Below are positions 44,667 through 54,743 of a stretch of 64,000 nucleotides of DNA, piece after piece (position 1 is the stretch's first letter; every line of letters starts with the position of its first letter). The position numbers and the translations under genes were made by a program. Origin of the DNA: Methanoculleus thermophilus (GTDB taxonomy: Archaea > Halobacteriota > Methanomicrobia > Methanomicrobiales > Methanoculleaceae); the NCBI RefSeq assembly GCF_001571405.1, contig NZ_BCNX01000006.1:310001-374000 (forward strand), given 5' to 3'. A model generated the notes under the pieces. The model saw only the letters and a list, made by a program, of their open reading frames with translations. It had not been told where the DNA came from and made no database searches.

Positions 44667-45438
44667 AGGCCCCCTCCCGGAGGCGCTTCCAGTAATCCGG
44701 GCAGTTCTCCTCGCAGTAGCCGCCGACTTCAAGCATATCCGGGTCGGCAAGAGCGGTGGCGGCCGCAAGGTCCTCTGTCTCTGCATCGAGGAGGATCAGT
44801 CTTTTGATGTGGAACCGCTCCATCAGGTCCTCCGCCCGATTAAGATCCTTTGCCGGGAGGATGAGTCTATCCTGGTACTCGAGCAGGAGTTCCAGGTCGA
44901 AGGTCTCCGGAGCCCTCGGAAAGAAAAGGGTCTTTCTTTTCGCGAGTAAATCGAGTTCGATTGCGTCCGCTTCGTCCGCGATCAGGATGTGGCCCTGCAC
45001 GCCCGCATCCCTCATCTCCCGCATGAGCCGAATGTATGAGGTCGCGATAGCCTCGGAAAAACCCTCTTCATCCCCGATATAGCCGTCACGAACACCGAGC
45101 ATGTGGGGGGCGGGGAGAGAGATCCAGGCCCCCTTCTGCCTTGTCAGGATATAATGCGCATCCGCAACCACAGCAGCCGGGTCGACGTCCGGCTCACCGA
45201 CAAGCACCCCGTCGATCACCCCGGGGAACGCTCCCCGCAGCCTCTCGCTGTAGAAGATACCTCCGGCGGCGGGCACCGTCACCCCCTCCTGGGCATCAAT
45301 CGAACGGCCGAGCCGGTAGGTGGTGAGATCCGCCTCCACCACTTTTACCTCTTTCAGCCACCCTGTGATCTCCGGGACCGTGGGCATTCCGACCTCGGAG
45401 CCGAAAGATCGAACAGGCATCGTAATCCTTCGTGCCAT
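44653..45438 (-). CDS. Conserved-looking protein of unknown function
   Basis: I do not recognise the family. The 261-residue soluble protein has no signal or membrane helix, is rich in acidic residues and alternates strand and helix. Notable features are PAAGGIFYSERLRGAFPGVIDG, ALADPDMLEVGGYCEENCPDY with a CxxxC pair near residue 245, and LPAKDLNRAEDLMERFHIKRLILLD. The cysteines could bind metal. It shares a short divergent gap with metG (42 nt) and overlaps the DHH gene end by 14 nt. It may be methanogen-specific. Confidence 0.7.
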   Translation of the reverse strand: MARRITMPVRSFGSEVGMPTVPEITGWLKEVKVVEADLTTYRLGRSIDAQEGVTVPAAGGIFYSERLRGAFPGVIDGVLVGEPDVDPAAVVADAHYILTRQKGAWISLPAPHMLGVRDGYIGDEEGFSEAIATSYIRLMREMRDAGVQGHILIADEADAIELDLLAKRKTLFFPRAPETFDLELLLEYQDRLILPAKDLNRAEDLMERFHIKRLILLDAETEDLAAATALADPDMLEVGGYCEENCPDYWKRLREGAFILR

Positions 45439-45480
45439 GCGCTGGTATCTTTATTACCATCGCAACCAGAGTAGATAAGG

Positions 45481-47475
45481 ATGAGTGGTAAGCCGTTGCT
45501 GGTAACGTGCGGCCTCCCGTACACGAACGGTCCCTGCCATATCGGGCACCTGCGGACCTACGTGCCGGCCGACTTTTACGTGCGCTATATGCGCCGGTCG
45601 GGTGAGGAGGTCGTCTTTATATGTGGTTCCGATAACCACGGAACGCCGATCGTGATCAGCGCTGAGCAGGAGGGTTCGACCCCCCGTGCCCTCTCAGAGC
45701 GCTATCATCAGCACTTCTACGAGACGTTCCGGCGGATGGGAGTAGTCTTTGATCGGTTCGGGATGACCGACGACGCCATGAACCACGAGACCACCCGCTC
45801 GATCGTCAAACGGCTTATCGAGAACGGCTACATCTACTCGAAGACCGTCAGCCAGAGTTACTGCCCGCAGTGTGAACGGTTCCTCCCCGATCGGTATGTG
45901 GAAGGGATCTGCCCCCACTGCGGGGCGATCGCCCGGGGCGACGAGTGCGATCAGGGATGCGGCCAGCACCTCGAGCCCGGCGAGATCAAGGACGCGGTCT
46001 GTAAGATCTGCGGCGGCAAGGCGGAGTACCGGGAGCAGGAGCACTACTTCTTCAAACTCTCGGCGTTCCGGGACTTCCTCCTCGAGTATCTCCCCAACCT
46101 CCGCGGCACGGCCACTGCCCGAAACTACGCCCTCGGCTGGGTGAAGGAACTCCTGCACGACTGGTGCATCACCCGAACGCTGGATTGGGGCGTCAAATTC
46201 CCGGGACGCGACGATCTTGTCGTCTATGTCTGGGTCGACGCGCCCATCGGCTACATATCGTTTACGAAAGAGTGGGCGGAGGCTGCCGGTGCCGACTGGA
46301 AGGACTACTGGTGCGGGGACGAGACCCGGGTCACGCACTTCATCGGCGGGGATATCATCTACCACCACTGCATCTTCTGGCCTGCCCTCCTCAAGGGGGC
46401 TGGTTACGGCCTCCCGCACGCGGTGGTCGCAAGCGGCATGGTCACGATCGAGGGCAGGAAGTTCTCAAAGTCTCGGGGATATGTGGTCTGGACGAACGAC
46501 GACTACCTGGACCAGGGCCTCCCGGCAGACTACCTCCGCTACTACCTTCTCTCCTACACCAACCACACGAAAGAACTCGATTTCTCCTGGAAGATCTATG
46601 CCGAGCGGGTGAACAACGAGATCGTCGGGACGCTCGGAAACTTCATCTACCGGACGATGTACTTCGCTGAGAAGGAGTTCTCGGGGGTGCCCGACCTTGC
46701 CCCACGGCCGGTCGTCGTCGAGGAGATTGAGCGGTCGCTCTCCACGATCGATGCCCTGATGCGGGAGTACGACTTCAAGAGCGCCGTTGATGCAATGATG
46801 GCTCTTGCGTCGTTTGGGAACTCTTACATCCAGAGTAACGCTCCCTGGAAACTGATCAAGGAGGACCGGGCGGCGGCGGAGCAGGTCATAGCCGACTGCC
46901 TCCAGATTGTGAAAGCGCTTGCTCTGATCTTCGAGCCCCTGATGCCCGAGTCAATGCAGCGGGCCTGGACGATGCTCGGCTACGAGGACAAGATTGCGGA
47001 TCATTCGATTGCCGAGGCAACGACGCCGGTGGGAGCACGAGCGCTCGCAAAACCCTCCCCGCTCTTTGCTAAGATCGAGAAGGAGCAGATCGCCGCTCTT
47101 GAGGCTATTCTCAATGAACGTGTCGAGAAGGCAAAAGAGGCCGCCAAACCAAAGACGCCCACTGTATCCATCGACGAGTTTGCAAAACTCGATATCAGGG
47201 TCGGACAGATCGTCTCGGCCGAGCCGATCAAGGGCTCAAAGAAACTCTACAAACTTATCGTCGATCTCGGCAGCGAGAAGCGCCAGGTGGTCAGCGGGAT
47301 CGCGCAGTTCTACTCCCCCGAGGAACTGGTTGGCAAAGATGTCGCAATGATTGCAAATCTCGCACCGGCAAAGATCTTCGGGGTCGAGAGCAGGGGAATG
47401 ATCCTCGCCGCCGGTGACGAGGCCTCCCTCCTTGTCCCCCTCCGGCCGGTCAGTCCGGGGACGAAGGTTAGATAA
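45481..47475 (+). CDS. metG: Methionyl-tRNA synthetase
   Basis: MetRS charges both initiator and elongator tRNA-Met. The 664-residue class I enzyme has the HIGH motif in [13 protein letters not shown] (about residue 20), the zinc-knuckle insertion with CPQC, CPHCG, CDQGC and CKICGG (about 125-185), and the KMSKS-equivalent KFSKSRG near residue 330. The C-terminal tRNA-binding OB domain (about 560-664, [19 protein letters not shown]) is fused, as in many archaea. It starts 42 nt from the divergent unknown gene; a T-rich tract follows the stop. Confidence 0.97.
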   Translation: MSGKPLLVTCGLPYTNGPCHIGHLRTYVPADFYVRYMRRSGEEVVFICGSDNHGTPIVISAEQEGSTPRALSERYHQHFYETFRRMGVVFDRFGMTDDAMNHETTRSIVKRLIENGYIYSKTVSQSYCPQCERFLPDRYVEGICPHCGAIARGDECDQGCGQHLEPGEIKDAVCKICGGKAEYREQEHYFFKLSAFRDFLLEYLPNLRGTATARNYALGWVKELLHDWCITRTLDWGVKFPGRDDLVVYVWVDAPIGYISFTKEWAEAAGADWKDYWCGDETRVTHFIGGDIIYHHCIFWPALLKGAGYGLPHAVVASGMVTIEGRKFSKSRGYVVWTNDDYLDQGLPADYLRYYLLSYTNHTKELDFSWKIYAERVNNEIVGTLGNFIYRTMYFAEKEFSGVPDLAPRPVVVEEIERSLSTIDALMREYDFKSAVDAMMALASFGNSYIQSNAPWKLIKEDRAAAEQVIADCLQIVKALALIFEPLMPESMQRAWTMLGYEDKIADHSIAEATTPVGARALAKPSPLFAKIEKEQIAALEAILNERVEKAKEAAKPKTPTVSIDEFAKLDIRVGQIVSAEPIKGSKKLYKLIVDLGSEKRQVVSGIAQFYSPEELVGKDVAMIANLAPAKIFGVESRGMILAAGDEASLLVPLRPVSPGTKVR

Positions 47476-47477
47476 CC

Positions 47478-47491
47478 CTTCTATTTTTTCT
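47478..47491 (+). terminator. T-rich terminator after metG
   Basis: CTTCTATTTTTTCT lies just after the metG stop codon. It is a typical archaeal T-tract terminator; no strong hairpin precedes it. Confidence 0.45.
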
Positions 47492-47614
47492 GTCAGCGGC
47501 GATCCCGGGTAGAAAAAGATCGATTCGCTGGTGTCGGCGAGATCTGGGACGATCCATACTAATTCCCAGCCATTCAAAGAAAAATGGTCCCTTCGGCAAC
47601 GGCGTTAAAATCGA

Positions 47615-47689
47615 CGGGCCTGGAGGGATTCGAACCCCCGGCATCCGGGTTAGAAGCCCGGCGCTATATCCTGGCTAAGCCACAGACCC
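47615..47689 (-). tRNA. tRNA-Arg (TCT)
   Basis: The minus strand gives a 75-nt cloverleaf: acceptor GGGTCTG with CAGGCCC, anticodon stem CCGGG/CCCGG with loop CTTCTAA (anticodon TCT, reading AGA and AGG), T loop TTCGAAT and discriminator G. No intron and no encoded CCA. Confidence 0.94.
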
Positions 47690-47773
47690 ACTCTGTAATA
47701 CTCCCATACATTTTGGTTGTCAGGGGTTATTAACTCTTTGAGGGTCCGGGGCCCGGGAGCCCGTAAAAACGTA

Positions 47774-48163
47774 TCAGCCGGCCCGGTAACAGGCCGACCT
47801 GATAATCTCGACTTTGGTCGGGTCACCCCATTTTCTCCCTTCAACGTCGCGGGCGATGGTCGTTCCCCGGAATTGGACTTTGATCCGTGCTGACATTCGT
47901 TCTCGTTCCTCAAAGTAGGTTGGGCCGGTGAGTTCGATCCGTTTCATGCTGATGTTGAGTGCCAGAAGGTCGACCATAATACCCGGATCTCCGGGAGAGA
48001 GGTCTTCCTCGTTGACGGACGTCAGGAAGAGGCACTCCCCCGGAGTGGCCTCGGTCAGGGTTATGATATTGTGGGCGCTGCTCAACTCAAGGGTGCGCGC
48101 CTTACCGCTCTTGAGTTCGGCGATGACTGATGGAGATATTCCGGTTAACGCTGCATACTTCAT
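47774..48163 (-). CDS. DUF473-like protein
   Basis: This protein of about 129 residues resembles the DUF473 family of methanogens, of unknown function: MKYAALTGISPSVIAELKSG at the start, FLTSVNEEDLSPGDPGIMVD in the middle and a basic C-terminus. The assignment is from memory of the family pattern and is moderately sure. Start 48163 is preceded by GGTGAG; the longer frame to 48232 overlaps the upstream gene. It begins 4 nt after the PAC2 stop, so it is co-translated with the second PAC2 paralogue. Confidence 0.72.
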   Translation of the reverse strand: MKYAALTGISPSVIAELKSGKARTLELSSAHNIITLTEATPGECLFLTSVNEEDLSPGDPGIMVDLLALNISMKRIELTGPTYFEERERMSARIKVQFRGTTIARDVEGRKWGDPTKVEIIRSACYRAG

Positions 48164-48167
48164 AGAC

Positions 48168-48881
48168 TCACCCGTACATCGGCAGTTGCTCTCTTCTGGG
48201 TGCGGTCTCGGTCTTCTGTACCTGTTCTGCAATCTGGGCCATAGCCGCCTCGATCTCCACCGCCTGTTCGAGCAGCGGTTTGATATCCAGGTTGAGACCG
48301 TAGATCTTGTTTAAGACGTCGATCGTGGCCGCGGAAGACCGTGGGTCGGGGGTGTTCACCGTCTCTCCAAGAAGCCCGATGCCGGGGATACCCCGCGTCT
48401 TGCACTCCATGAGGATGCTTGCTGCAATTCCCGATATGCTTCCCATGGGAAGGATAGTCGTCTCGTCTAAGACGCGCTCAAGTATCTGCCTATTGGTTGC
48501 AACCCCAAAGACCCTCTTTTCTGGTTCGTTCGTGATGATTCCTGCGATTGTGACAATCTCCCTGATATCAAACTGAGTAAGCCAGTTCATGATGCCGTTT
48601 GCCACCTCGTAGCATATCATCGGGTGGATGGGGACATCTGAGACGATTGCCGTGAGGTGATCTTTGTCGTAGAGGCGAACGGGAGCATTGACCACACCTC
48701 TCGTCATGAGGGCGACCGGTGGAAAATATTTGCTTGTGATCGACCCGATCTGCTCAAACTCCATCTGCTCGACGAGGTACTGCAGGGCAATACTCCCGAC
48801 GAGACCGCTTCCAGGAAACCCGATCAGCACTGTTTTATCGGTGCCGGAAAGCGCTCTTGATATGACCTTTATATCGTCCAT
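48168..48881 (-). CDS. PAC2 family protein (second paralogue)
   Basis: A second PAC2/proteasome-assembly-chaperone-like protein of about 237 residues: VLIGFPGSGLVGSIALQYLV near residue 20, SKYFPPVALMTRGVV, then IPGIGLLGETVNTPDPRSSA with the same GETxxxxPDPRS layout as the copy at 3212-3958. The C-terminal charged helix is also shared. ATG 48881 was chosen over TTG 48890. It is in an operon with the DUF473-like gene. The two paralogues could form a heterodimer like eukaryotic PAC1-PAC2; this is inferred. Confidence 0.88.
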   Translation of the reverse strand: MDDIKVISRALSGTDKTVLIGFPGSGLVGSIALQYLVEQMEFEQIGSITSKYFPPVALMTRGVVNAPVRLYDKDHLTAIVSDVPIHPMICYEVANGIMNWLTQFDIREIVTIAGIITNEPEKRVFGVATNRQILERVLDETTILPMGSISGIAASILMECKTRGIPGIGLLGETVNTPDPRSSAATIDVLNKIYGLNLDIKPLLEQAVEIEAAMAQIAEQVQKTETAPRREQLPMYG

Positions 48882-48941
48882 GGGGATCAACCACTCACTT
48901 CCGGATTAATTTAACATAGTTGGGTGTCCCTTAAAAATATT

Positions 48942-49268
48942 ATGCAGGAATACCAGATCAAGCGCGGATACACGAAAACTCTTGCAGAATCCATGGTTCA
49001 GGGTCTCCGTGACCAGTTTGGGGTTGAACCCACAGTGTCGGAGGATGGCCATTACATAATCTCCTACGGAGCGCTCCTGCGCCTTGAGGTCTGGCTGGGA
49101 TCGGGAGGCAAGACCCTGATCGTCGATACTGAGGCGGATAAAACCGCCGACGATGAGACGATCCTCGAGACCAATCGCCGGTTCCGGAACTACCTCCAGC
49201 AGGTGACCGGGTACACGACAAAAGAACGGGCGAAGAAGGCTCAGCAGGCCGTGAAGGGGACGGAGTAA
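48942..49268 (+). CDS. DUF5611-like small protein
   Basis: A small protein of about 108 residues that starts MQEYQIKRGYTKTLAESMVQ and ends with a basic helix (TKERAKKAQQAVKG). It resembles the methanogen DUF5611 group; the family name is tentative and the function unknown. The middle is alternating strands (DGHYIISYGALLRLEVWLGS). ATG 48942 follows an AT-rich TATA-like element (TTAATTTAAC, about 48906-48915) by the usual distance, so the mRNA is probably leaderless; GTG 48924 is a less likely start. Confidence 0.68.
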   Translation: MQEYQIKRGYTKTLAESMVQGLRDQFGVEPTVSEDGHYIISYGALLRLEVWLGSGGKTLIVDTEADKTADDETILETNRRFRNYLQQVTGYTTKERAKKAQQAVKGTE

Positions 49269-49303
49269 CCGCTCCTCTTTTTGATCGGGCATCTCTTCTT
49301 TTT

Positions 49304-49326
49304 GCGGGCAATACATCCCTGCCCGC
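49304..49326 (+). terminator. Hairpin terminator after the DUF5611-like gene
   Basis: GCGGGCA (49304-49310) and TGCCCGC (49320-49326) form a perfect 7-bp stem with a 9-nt loop. T-rich tracts (CTCTTTTTG, CTTCTTTTTG) precede it and CGTTTTGG follows. It probably ends transcription of the small gene upstream. Confidence 0.5.
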
Positions 49327-49643
49327 CGTTTTGGTGCAGTCGCATGAACCCATGCGTGGATTTCGGGGTGATATTACGCTTGGGGGAACGACATCCCGCA
49401 GGAATGGGGTTCGAGCACCGTTAGGTGCGAGGTGGGGTTGGCGGGGAGTGCGATGTTCTGGAGTACGACGCCCTGAAAATTTTGGTTGTTCAAGAGTCAT
49501 CTACCGGACAGCGGCCTTCATTCTTATCTCATGTCAGGTCTTCTGCCCCGGCTCCATCGTCGACACTCCATGAAGCGCCAAGGAACGTGGGGGATGGGAC
49601 GTTTAAAGAATCTTGCTTGAAAAAAGTAAAAAACGTGGGTGTT
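49327..49643. other. GC-rich gap without a supported gene
   Basis: Open frames here are short or only mirror leuS. The sequence has several small hairpins, for example GCATG-AACC-CATGC and GCACC-GTTA-GGTGC, so a small RNA is possible. No known RNA family was recognised. Confidence 0.4.
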
Positions 49644-52421
49644 TTACTCGATCACTATCGCCGGCTTGAAGGGCAGGGCCCCCGACGCCTTCGGGTGTGT
49701 GCTCTCTTCAGCGTTCTGGACCGTGACCGGCACGCCGAACTCGTGCTCCAGGAACGCCCGTGCACCCTCAAGGATCGCCTGCTCATCGAGGGTCGCTTCT
49801 TGCAGTTGTTTCACGAGGTCGGGCGGCAGTTTCAGGACGAATTTCGTGATCTGCTTTGCGGCATCCGTCGCCTCGCGGCCGCGCCTGCGCATATCCTCGT
49901 TCTGCATGATATCGCGCATCACCCGGGTCTTGTCGGTCGATGCGGCGATGATCCGGAATGCCTCGTGCTTCCAGGCCGGGGCAACGAAGAGCTTGATGGA
50001 CGTGGGTTCCATCGGGATCAGCTTCCGGATCGACTCAATATCCTCGACGGTCCGTGCGAGAAGCTCCTCGGCGAGTTCGACCTCCGGGCTGATCAGGCTC
50101 TCGTCCGCCACCGGCCACGGTGCAAACGAGACCATGCCCTCCCCGCCGATATCGCTCCAGAGCGCTTCACAGGTGTATGGGATGAAGGGGGCGAGCAGCC
50201 GTACCCAGGTGCGGCAGAGATCCTGCATCACGGCCCCGCCGTTTGCACCCTCGGGCAGGCGGCGGCGGTACCACTTCAGGTCGGCCTCCACGCCGAAGAA
50301 CGCCTCCTGCAATGCCTGCCGGGTCTGGAACGACTCGAGCGCCGCTGAGGTGCTCATGATACGGTGCTGAAGCCTGCTCATGAGCCAGGCATCGATATCG
50401 TAGGCGCCTTCTGCAACCTTCGCCTCGTTAACGGTGTTCCAGAACCGCTCGATCTGCTTTTTGGTCGAGGAGACGAGTTCGTTACGCCAGTCAAAGTCCT
50501 GCCAGGGCTCTGCGCTTCCGACAAGGAACATCCTGACGGTATCGGCCCCGAACTCCTTCAAGGCGTCTTCGAGCAGGAAGACGTTGCCCTTGCTTGAGGA
50601 CATCTTCGCCCCGTTCAGGAGACCCATGCCGAAGACCACCATGCCCTTCGGCTGTAGTTCCTGTGGGAAGAGTGCCCGGTGGTGGAAGAGCTGGAACGTG
50701 AGGTGATTCGAGATGAGATCTTTTGCCGAGAACCGGTATTCATAGGGATACCAGTAGAGGAACTCGTTCCTGATCCTGTCGAGCGTCTCCCGATCGACCG
50801 TCTGGGGGTTCCCTTTGCCGAGGAAGATGTAATCAAAGACCTCCGGCGTCAGGTTCTCCGGCGGGATGGCCCTGAGGTGATGAGAGATTGTGTAGTAGGC
50901 CATGTAGATCGTCGAGTCGGAGAGCGGCTCGATGATCCAGGTCGGATCCCAGGGGAGTTTCGTGCCGAGCCCCACCCGCCGGGTGCAGGCCCAGTCCTTC
51001 AGCCAGTCGACAGTCCTGTCGAACTCAGCCCGGACCTCGGGCGGGACGAGCGCCATCCGCTCGAGCTGGGTCTTCACCTGCTCCTTCCAGCACGGGTCGC
51101 TATACTCCAGGAACCACTGGTCGTGGAGGATCTTCACAAAGACCCTGCCGCCGCACCGGCAGATCACCTGGCGAGTATCGAACTCGTACATCGGAATGGA
51201 GCCGTAGCGCTCGATCATCAACGCCGCAACGTCATCCCGTGCCTCGCGAACCGGTTTCCCGCCGTATTTCTCAAAGACCTTCCCCCGGGAGAACTCCGCG
51301 CTGTAGATCTCCTGGGTGAGCGCCTCCATCCCGGGGTCGTTCTGGTCGCGGATGCCCGCCCGCTCGACCGCGTCCTTTGCCGGGATCTCGCCGTAGCCCT
51401 CGACGGAGATGAGCGGAATCGGCTGGATGGACGTGTACTTCCCCTGCTGCTGCAGGTCGCGCAGAGCTATGTAGTCGAAAGGCGCGTGGGCGGGAACGCT
51501 CATGACGATGCCCGTACCCATGTCCGGGTCGACGAATGTCGCCGGGAGAACGGGGACGTCGCCGCAGAGTGGGTGAGAGACGGTCTGGTCGATGAGCGCC
51601 GTTCCGGGGATGTTCTCCTTCACCCAGACCTCGTGGTCCTGAAGGCCGAGTTTCGCCGCCGCCTCGGCACTCAAGATCCACTCCTCGCCGTCGATCGTCG
51701 CCCGCACGTAGGTGACGGCAGGGTTCACCCAGAGGTTTGTCACGCCGTAGATCGTCTCGGGCCGAAGGGTTGCGCATGGGATCTTCGCGTCGCCCCACTG
51801 GAAGATCACCAGGGTGAACTTGATGATCTCGGCCTTGTCGCCCTCAAGGAGGTCGTGATCGCCGACCGGGTTCTCACACTGAGGACAGTACTTGACCGGG
51901 TGAGCTCCTTTGACGACGTGATCCTTCTCGTGCAGGTGTTTGTACTGCCACTCGATGAACTTGCTGTACTGGGGATCGACGGTGATGAACCGCCGCCGCC
52001 AGTCGATCGAGAGCCCGCACTTCTGCATCACCCGCTGATACTCCTCAGAGAAGTATCGGACGATCTCCATCGGGTCGATAAATCGGTCGAGGGTGTCCTG
52101 CGGCACCCGGTAGAGGTCGCGGTACAGCCGGATTGTCTTTTCATCCCCGTTCGCGATCCTCTTTGATATCCCGATGACCGGGGTGCCGGTGACGTGGAAC
52201 GCCATCGGAAAGAGGACCTGTTTCCCCTTCATCCGCTGGTAACGGGCGATGACATCCGGAACGATGTAGGTTCGCCCGTGCCCGACGTGCATCGCCCCGC
52301 TGGGATACGGGTATGCCACGGTCAGGTAATACTTCTCCTTCTCTGCCGGATCGGCCTCGAATGCGTGCTCCCATCGGGAGATGCACTCCAGCTCGTTACT
52401 TTGCATGTCCAGTCCGCTCAC
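49644..52421 (-). CDS. leuS: Leucyl-tRNA synthetase (archaeal type)
   Basis: LeuRS charges tRNA-Leu and edits mischarged tRNA. The 925-residue class I enzyme has the HIGH-equivalent [15 protein letters not shown] near residue 45, a zinc-type [12 protein letters not shown], the editing (CP1) domain with [13 protein letters not shown] and the [20 protein letters not shown] region, and the KMSKS motif [12 protein letters not shown] near 600. The start is GTG 52421 with GGAGG about 7 nt upstream; ATG 52406 is possible. The archaeal editing-domain position and the long C-terminal extension are present. Confidence 0.97.
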   Translation of the reverse strand: MSGLDMQSNELECISRWEHAFEADPAEKEKYYLTVAYPYPSGAMHVGHGRTYIVPDVIARYQRMKGKQVLFPMAFHVTGTPVIGISKRIANGDEKTIRLYRDLYRVPQDTLDRFIDPMEIVRYFSEEYQRVMQKCGLSIDWRRRFITVDPQYSKFIEWQYKHLHEKDHVVKGAHPVKYCPQCENPVGDHDLLEGDKAEIIKFTLVIFQWGDAKIPCATLRPETIYGVTNLWVNPAVTYVRATIDGEEWILSAEAAAKLGLQDHEVWVKENIPGTALIDQTVSHPLCGDVPVLPATFVDPDMGTGIVMSVPAHAPFDYIALRDLQQQGKYTSIQPIPLISVEGYGEIPAKDAVERAGIRDQNDPGMEALTQEIYSAEFSRGKVFEKYGGKPVREARDDVAALMIERYGSIPMYEFDTRQVICRCGGRVFVKILHDQWFLEYSDPCWKEQVKTQLERMALVPPEVRAEFDRTVDWLKDWACTRRVGLGTKLPWDPTWIIEPLSDSTIYMAYYTISHHLRAIPPENLTPEVFDYIFLGKGNPQTVDRETLDRIRNEFLYWYPYEYRFSAKDLISNHLTFQLFHHRALFPQELQPKGMVVFGMGLLNGAKMSSSKGNVFLLEDALKEFGADTVRMFLVGSAEPWQDFDWRNELVSSTKKQIERFWNTVNEAKVAEGAYDIDAWLMSRLQHRIMSTSAALESFQTRQALQEAFFGVEADLKWYRRRLPEGANGGAVMQDLCRTWVRLLAPFIPYTCEALWSDIGGEGMVSFAPWPVADESLISPEVELAEELLARTVEDIESIRKLIPMEPTSIKLFVAPAWKHEAFRIIAASTDKTRVMRDIMQNEDMRRRGREATDAAKQITKFVLKLPPDLVKQLQEATLDEQAILEGARAFLEHEFGVPVTVQNAEESTHPKASGALPFKPAIVIE

Positions 52422-52464
52422 TCTATGCCTCCAGATACTGGTTTTCTATCTCTTTTTCTCTGCC

Positions 52465-54348
52465 TCATACCGGCCGCAGCCGGATTATCTCGCCATCGTT
52501 GTAGCGCTTGATCATTTCCTGGGCGATGGTGCTGTTCTTTGCAAGGAGAATGTCGCCTTCTTCGTTTACCGTAGCCGTGAAGAGATACTCTTTTCCGGCG
52601 AAGACATCGACGATCTTGCCCTTATTCTCCGGGGAAACGATGGTCAGTTGTTTCTTGTCGATGCGTATCTTGATGCCGCCGCCAAGGTGTACCTCCTCCT
52701 CGACCGGCCGTTTTGCCTCCAGTTCGCTCCGTGGCCGAATATCGATCCCGATACCGAGTTTGTTCACGATCGCCGAGACGTTCTTGCCGCCCTTTCCGAT
52801 TGCTGCAGGGACGTCCTTATCGTCGATATAGACAACAGCTTTGTTGTCGCTGATGATCCGGACCTCGACCGGACCGTTCGTATACCGCCCGATCTCGCGC
52901 TGAACCTCTTTTTCAGCAACTTTCCAGGAGACGTTCTCCTCGGGCCCGGCCGGCGGGGCGGCTGGCTGCTCCGCGGGGAGTGCCGATTCCGCGCTGGTCC
53001 TCGCCGTAAGCGGCATCACCAGGGTCTCACCCTCGTAGCGGAAGATCTCGATCTCTGGCTCCCGCCGCGAATGCTCGCGAACGACGATGACCGGGCGGAC
53101 GTGGGTGTCGCCGGGCATGCCCTCTGGCGCCTTGATCGTCAGTTCAAGGTCGTAAATCTTTGAGATCTTGCCCTGAACGACATAGATGATGGTGTTGATG
53201 ATCTGTGGCAGGATACTGTAATCTACGCGGTCACAGAACCGTCGGAGGCAGTCGTGTACCTCCATTGCATGCACCACTCCAACCATACCCATTCCGGCAA
53301 GGCGCATATCGGCATAGACGCTGAAGTCCTCGTTCTTGCGGATCTCGTCAAAGACGACGTAATCGGGTCGGACAAGCAGGAGAGCCTCGGCAGTGTTCAT
53401 CATGCTGCCTTCAAGCGCCGTGTACTGGGTGATGTGATCGGGCACCTGCAGGTCACGCGGGGCCTCCATCGTCTTTACGATGAAGTCGTTATCGGCAAGG
53501 AACGTCGCAAGACTCTGGGCGAGCGTGGTCTTACCCGCGCCCGGAGGACCTGCTATCAGGACACCGCGCCGGTTTCCGAGAATCCGCTTCTTGATCTCCG
53601 GTGCCATATCGTAATCGTCAAGCGAGAGATCGACGAGCGGACGTACCACCGTAATCTCCATCCCGTCCGAGAAGGGTCGCCGGGCGATCGAGATCCGGAG
53701 AGATCCGATCTGGGCGACCGTAATCCCACGCTTCTCGAGTTCGATGAACCCGTCCGGGTCACGCTTTGCCCGCTCAAGAAGTTCCTGCGCCATGATCCGG
53801 AGTTCATACTCGGTCATCGGGGTATCCCGAAGAGTGACCAGGCGAATGTCCCGGAGTTTTCCGATCTTTGCCATCGGCAAAGCACGCTCTTTCAAGGTGA
53901 TCGCGGTCGTCTCCTCGTCGAAGAACTGGTCTATCGAGAGCGGTGAGAAATCGCCAACCTGCGGCTTTAAGTAGACGACGTCAAGCCCTTTTGCCTTTGC
54001 AACCTCTGCCTGCACGAGGTCGCTTGTGATGAACCGGGCATCGTGCTCGATGGCGACGTTCCTGATCAGGGCGTCTATCTCGCCTCCGCTGGAGAGTTTC
54101 ACCTGGTCGAGGCTCGGGCGGTCTCCGGCAAACTGGAGATCAATGATCTTTTCCTCCGACATCCGGAAGAGTTCCTGGAGTTCGGTCAGACCGGAAAATC
54201 CTATCTCCCGCCCCTGATTTGCCTGTGCCTCCAGTTCGGCGACGACGGCTTCCGGTATGATTATTGTTGCGCCCTTATATTCTCCGGTTTTTATCATCGA
54301 TGTTATGCGTCCGTCTATTACGACGCTGGTATCGGGTACAATTTTCAT
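52465..54348 (-). CDS. PIN-domain, VirB11-like ATPase and KH domain protein (PINA type)
   Basis: This 627-residue protein has an N-terminal PIN nuclease-like domain (residues 1-140, MKIVPDTSVVIDGRITSM and later acidic residues), a PilT/VirB11-like ATPase (about 190-460) with Walker A AGPPGAGKTTLA near residue 270 and VVFDEIRKNED, and a C-terminal KH domain (about 510-590) with the IGKGGKNVSAI core. The order is that of the archaeal PINA proteins, reported to act on branched DNA. It is not a pilus ATPase, despite the nearby pilus genes. Confidence 0.9.
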   Translation of the reverse strand: MKIVPDTSVVIDGRITSMIKTGEYKGATIIIPEAVVAELEAQANQGREIGFSGLTELQELFRMSEEKIIDLQFAGDRPSLDQVKLSSGGEIDALIRNVAIEHDARFITSDLVQAEVAKAKGLDVVYLKPQVGDFSPLSIDQFFDEETTAITLKERALPMAKIGKLRDIRLVTLRDTPMTEYELRIMAQELLERAKRDPDGFIELEKRGITVAQIGSLRISIARRPFSDGMEITVVRPLVDLSLDDYDMAPEIKKRILGNRRGVLIAGPPGAGKTTLAQSLATFLADNDFIVKTMEAPRDLQVPDHITQYTALEGSMMNTAEALLLVRPDYVVFDEIRKNEDFSVYADMRLAGMGMVGVVHAMEVHDCLRRFCDRVDYSILPQIINTIIYVVQGKISKIYDLELTIKAPEGMPGDTHVRPVIVVREHSRREPEIEIFRYEGETLVMPLTARTSAESALPAEQPAAPPAGPEENVSWKVAEKEVQREIGRYTNGPVEVRIISDNKAVVYIDDKDVPAAIGKGGKNVSAIVNKLGIGIDIRPRSELEAKRPVEEEVHLGGGIKIRIDKKQLTIVSPENKGKIVDVFAGKEYLFTATVNEEGDILLAKNSTIAQEMIKRYNDGEIIRLRPV

Positions 54349-54371
54349 AAAAAATCACCATAGTAATGAAG

Positions 54372-54737
54372 TCATTCACCCTTATTAGCGTATACCTTCT
54401 CCGGATCAAAGACTATTCCGGCGATCTCTTCACCATCGATCGTTCGGTAGAAGCATGAGGCATGCCCGGTATGGCAGGCTGCGCCGGACTGCTCAACCTC
54501 ATACAGGATCGCATCCGCGTCGCAGTCGACAAGCATGCGCGAGATGCGTTGGACGTGCCCGCTCTCTTCTCCTTTCTTCCAGATCTTCTGTCTGCTCCGA
54601 CTGTAGTAGTGTGCGTATCCAGTTCGTTTTGTAAGGTCCAGCGCCTCGGCGTTTGCGTAAGCGAGCATCAGAACCTCACGAGTTCGCTTCTCCTGCACGA
54701 TGACAGGTACCAATCCATTCTTGAACTGTATCTCCAT
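54372..54737 (-). CDS. hisI: Phosphoribosyl-AMP cyclohydrolase
   Basis: HisI opens the purine ring of phosphoribosyl-AMP in histidine synthesis and needs zinc. The 121-residue protein has the conserved [31 protein letters not shown] and the metal sites CDADAIL and [11 protein letters not shown]. Length is normal for the single-domain archaeal enzyme, without the fused HisE. It starts 6 nt after the A24 peptidase stop and 23 nt before the PIN-ATPase start, so co-transcription is likely; the grouping is probably incidental. Confidence 0.95.
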   Translation of the reverse strand: MEIQFKNGLVPVIVQEKRTREVLMLAYANAEALDLTKRTGYAHYYSRSRQKIWKKGEESGHVQRISRMLVDCDADAILYEVEQSGAACHTGHASCFYRTIDGEEIAGIVFDPEKVYANKGE

Positions 54738-54743
54738 ATTGGT

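Noticed and set aside
50679-52166. Long plus-strand open frame of 495 codons
   Set aside because: It is antisense to leuS and has the biased composition of a shadow frame.
52465-54348. PIN-ATPase as the pilus or secretion ATPase
   Set aside because: It has PIN and KH domains and the nucleic-acid-acting PINA order. The pilus ATPase is the separate gene at 56525.
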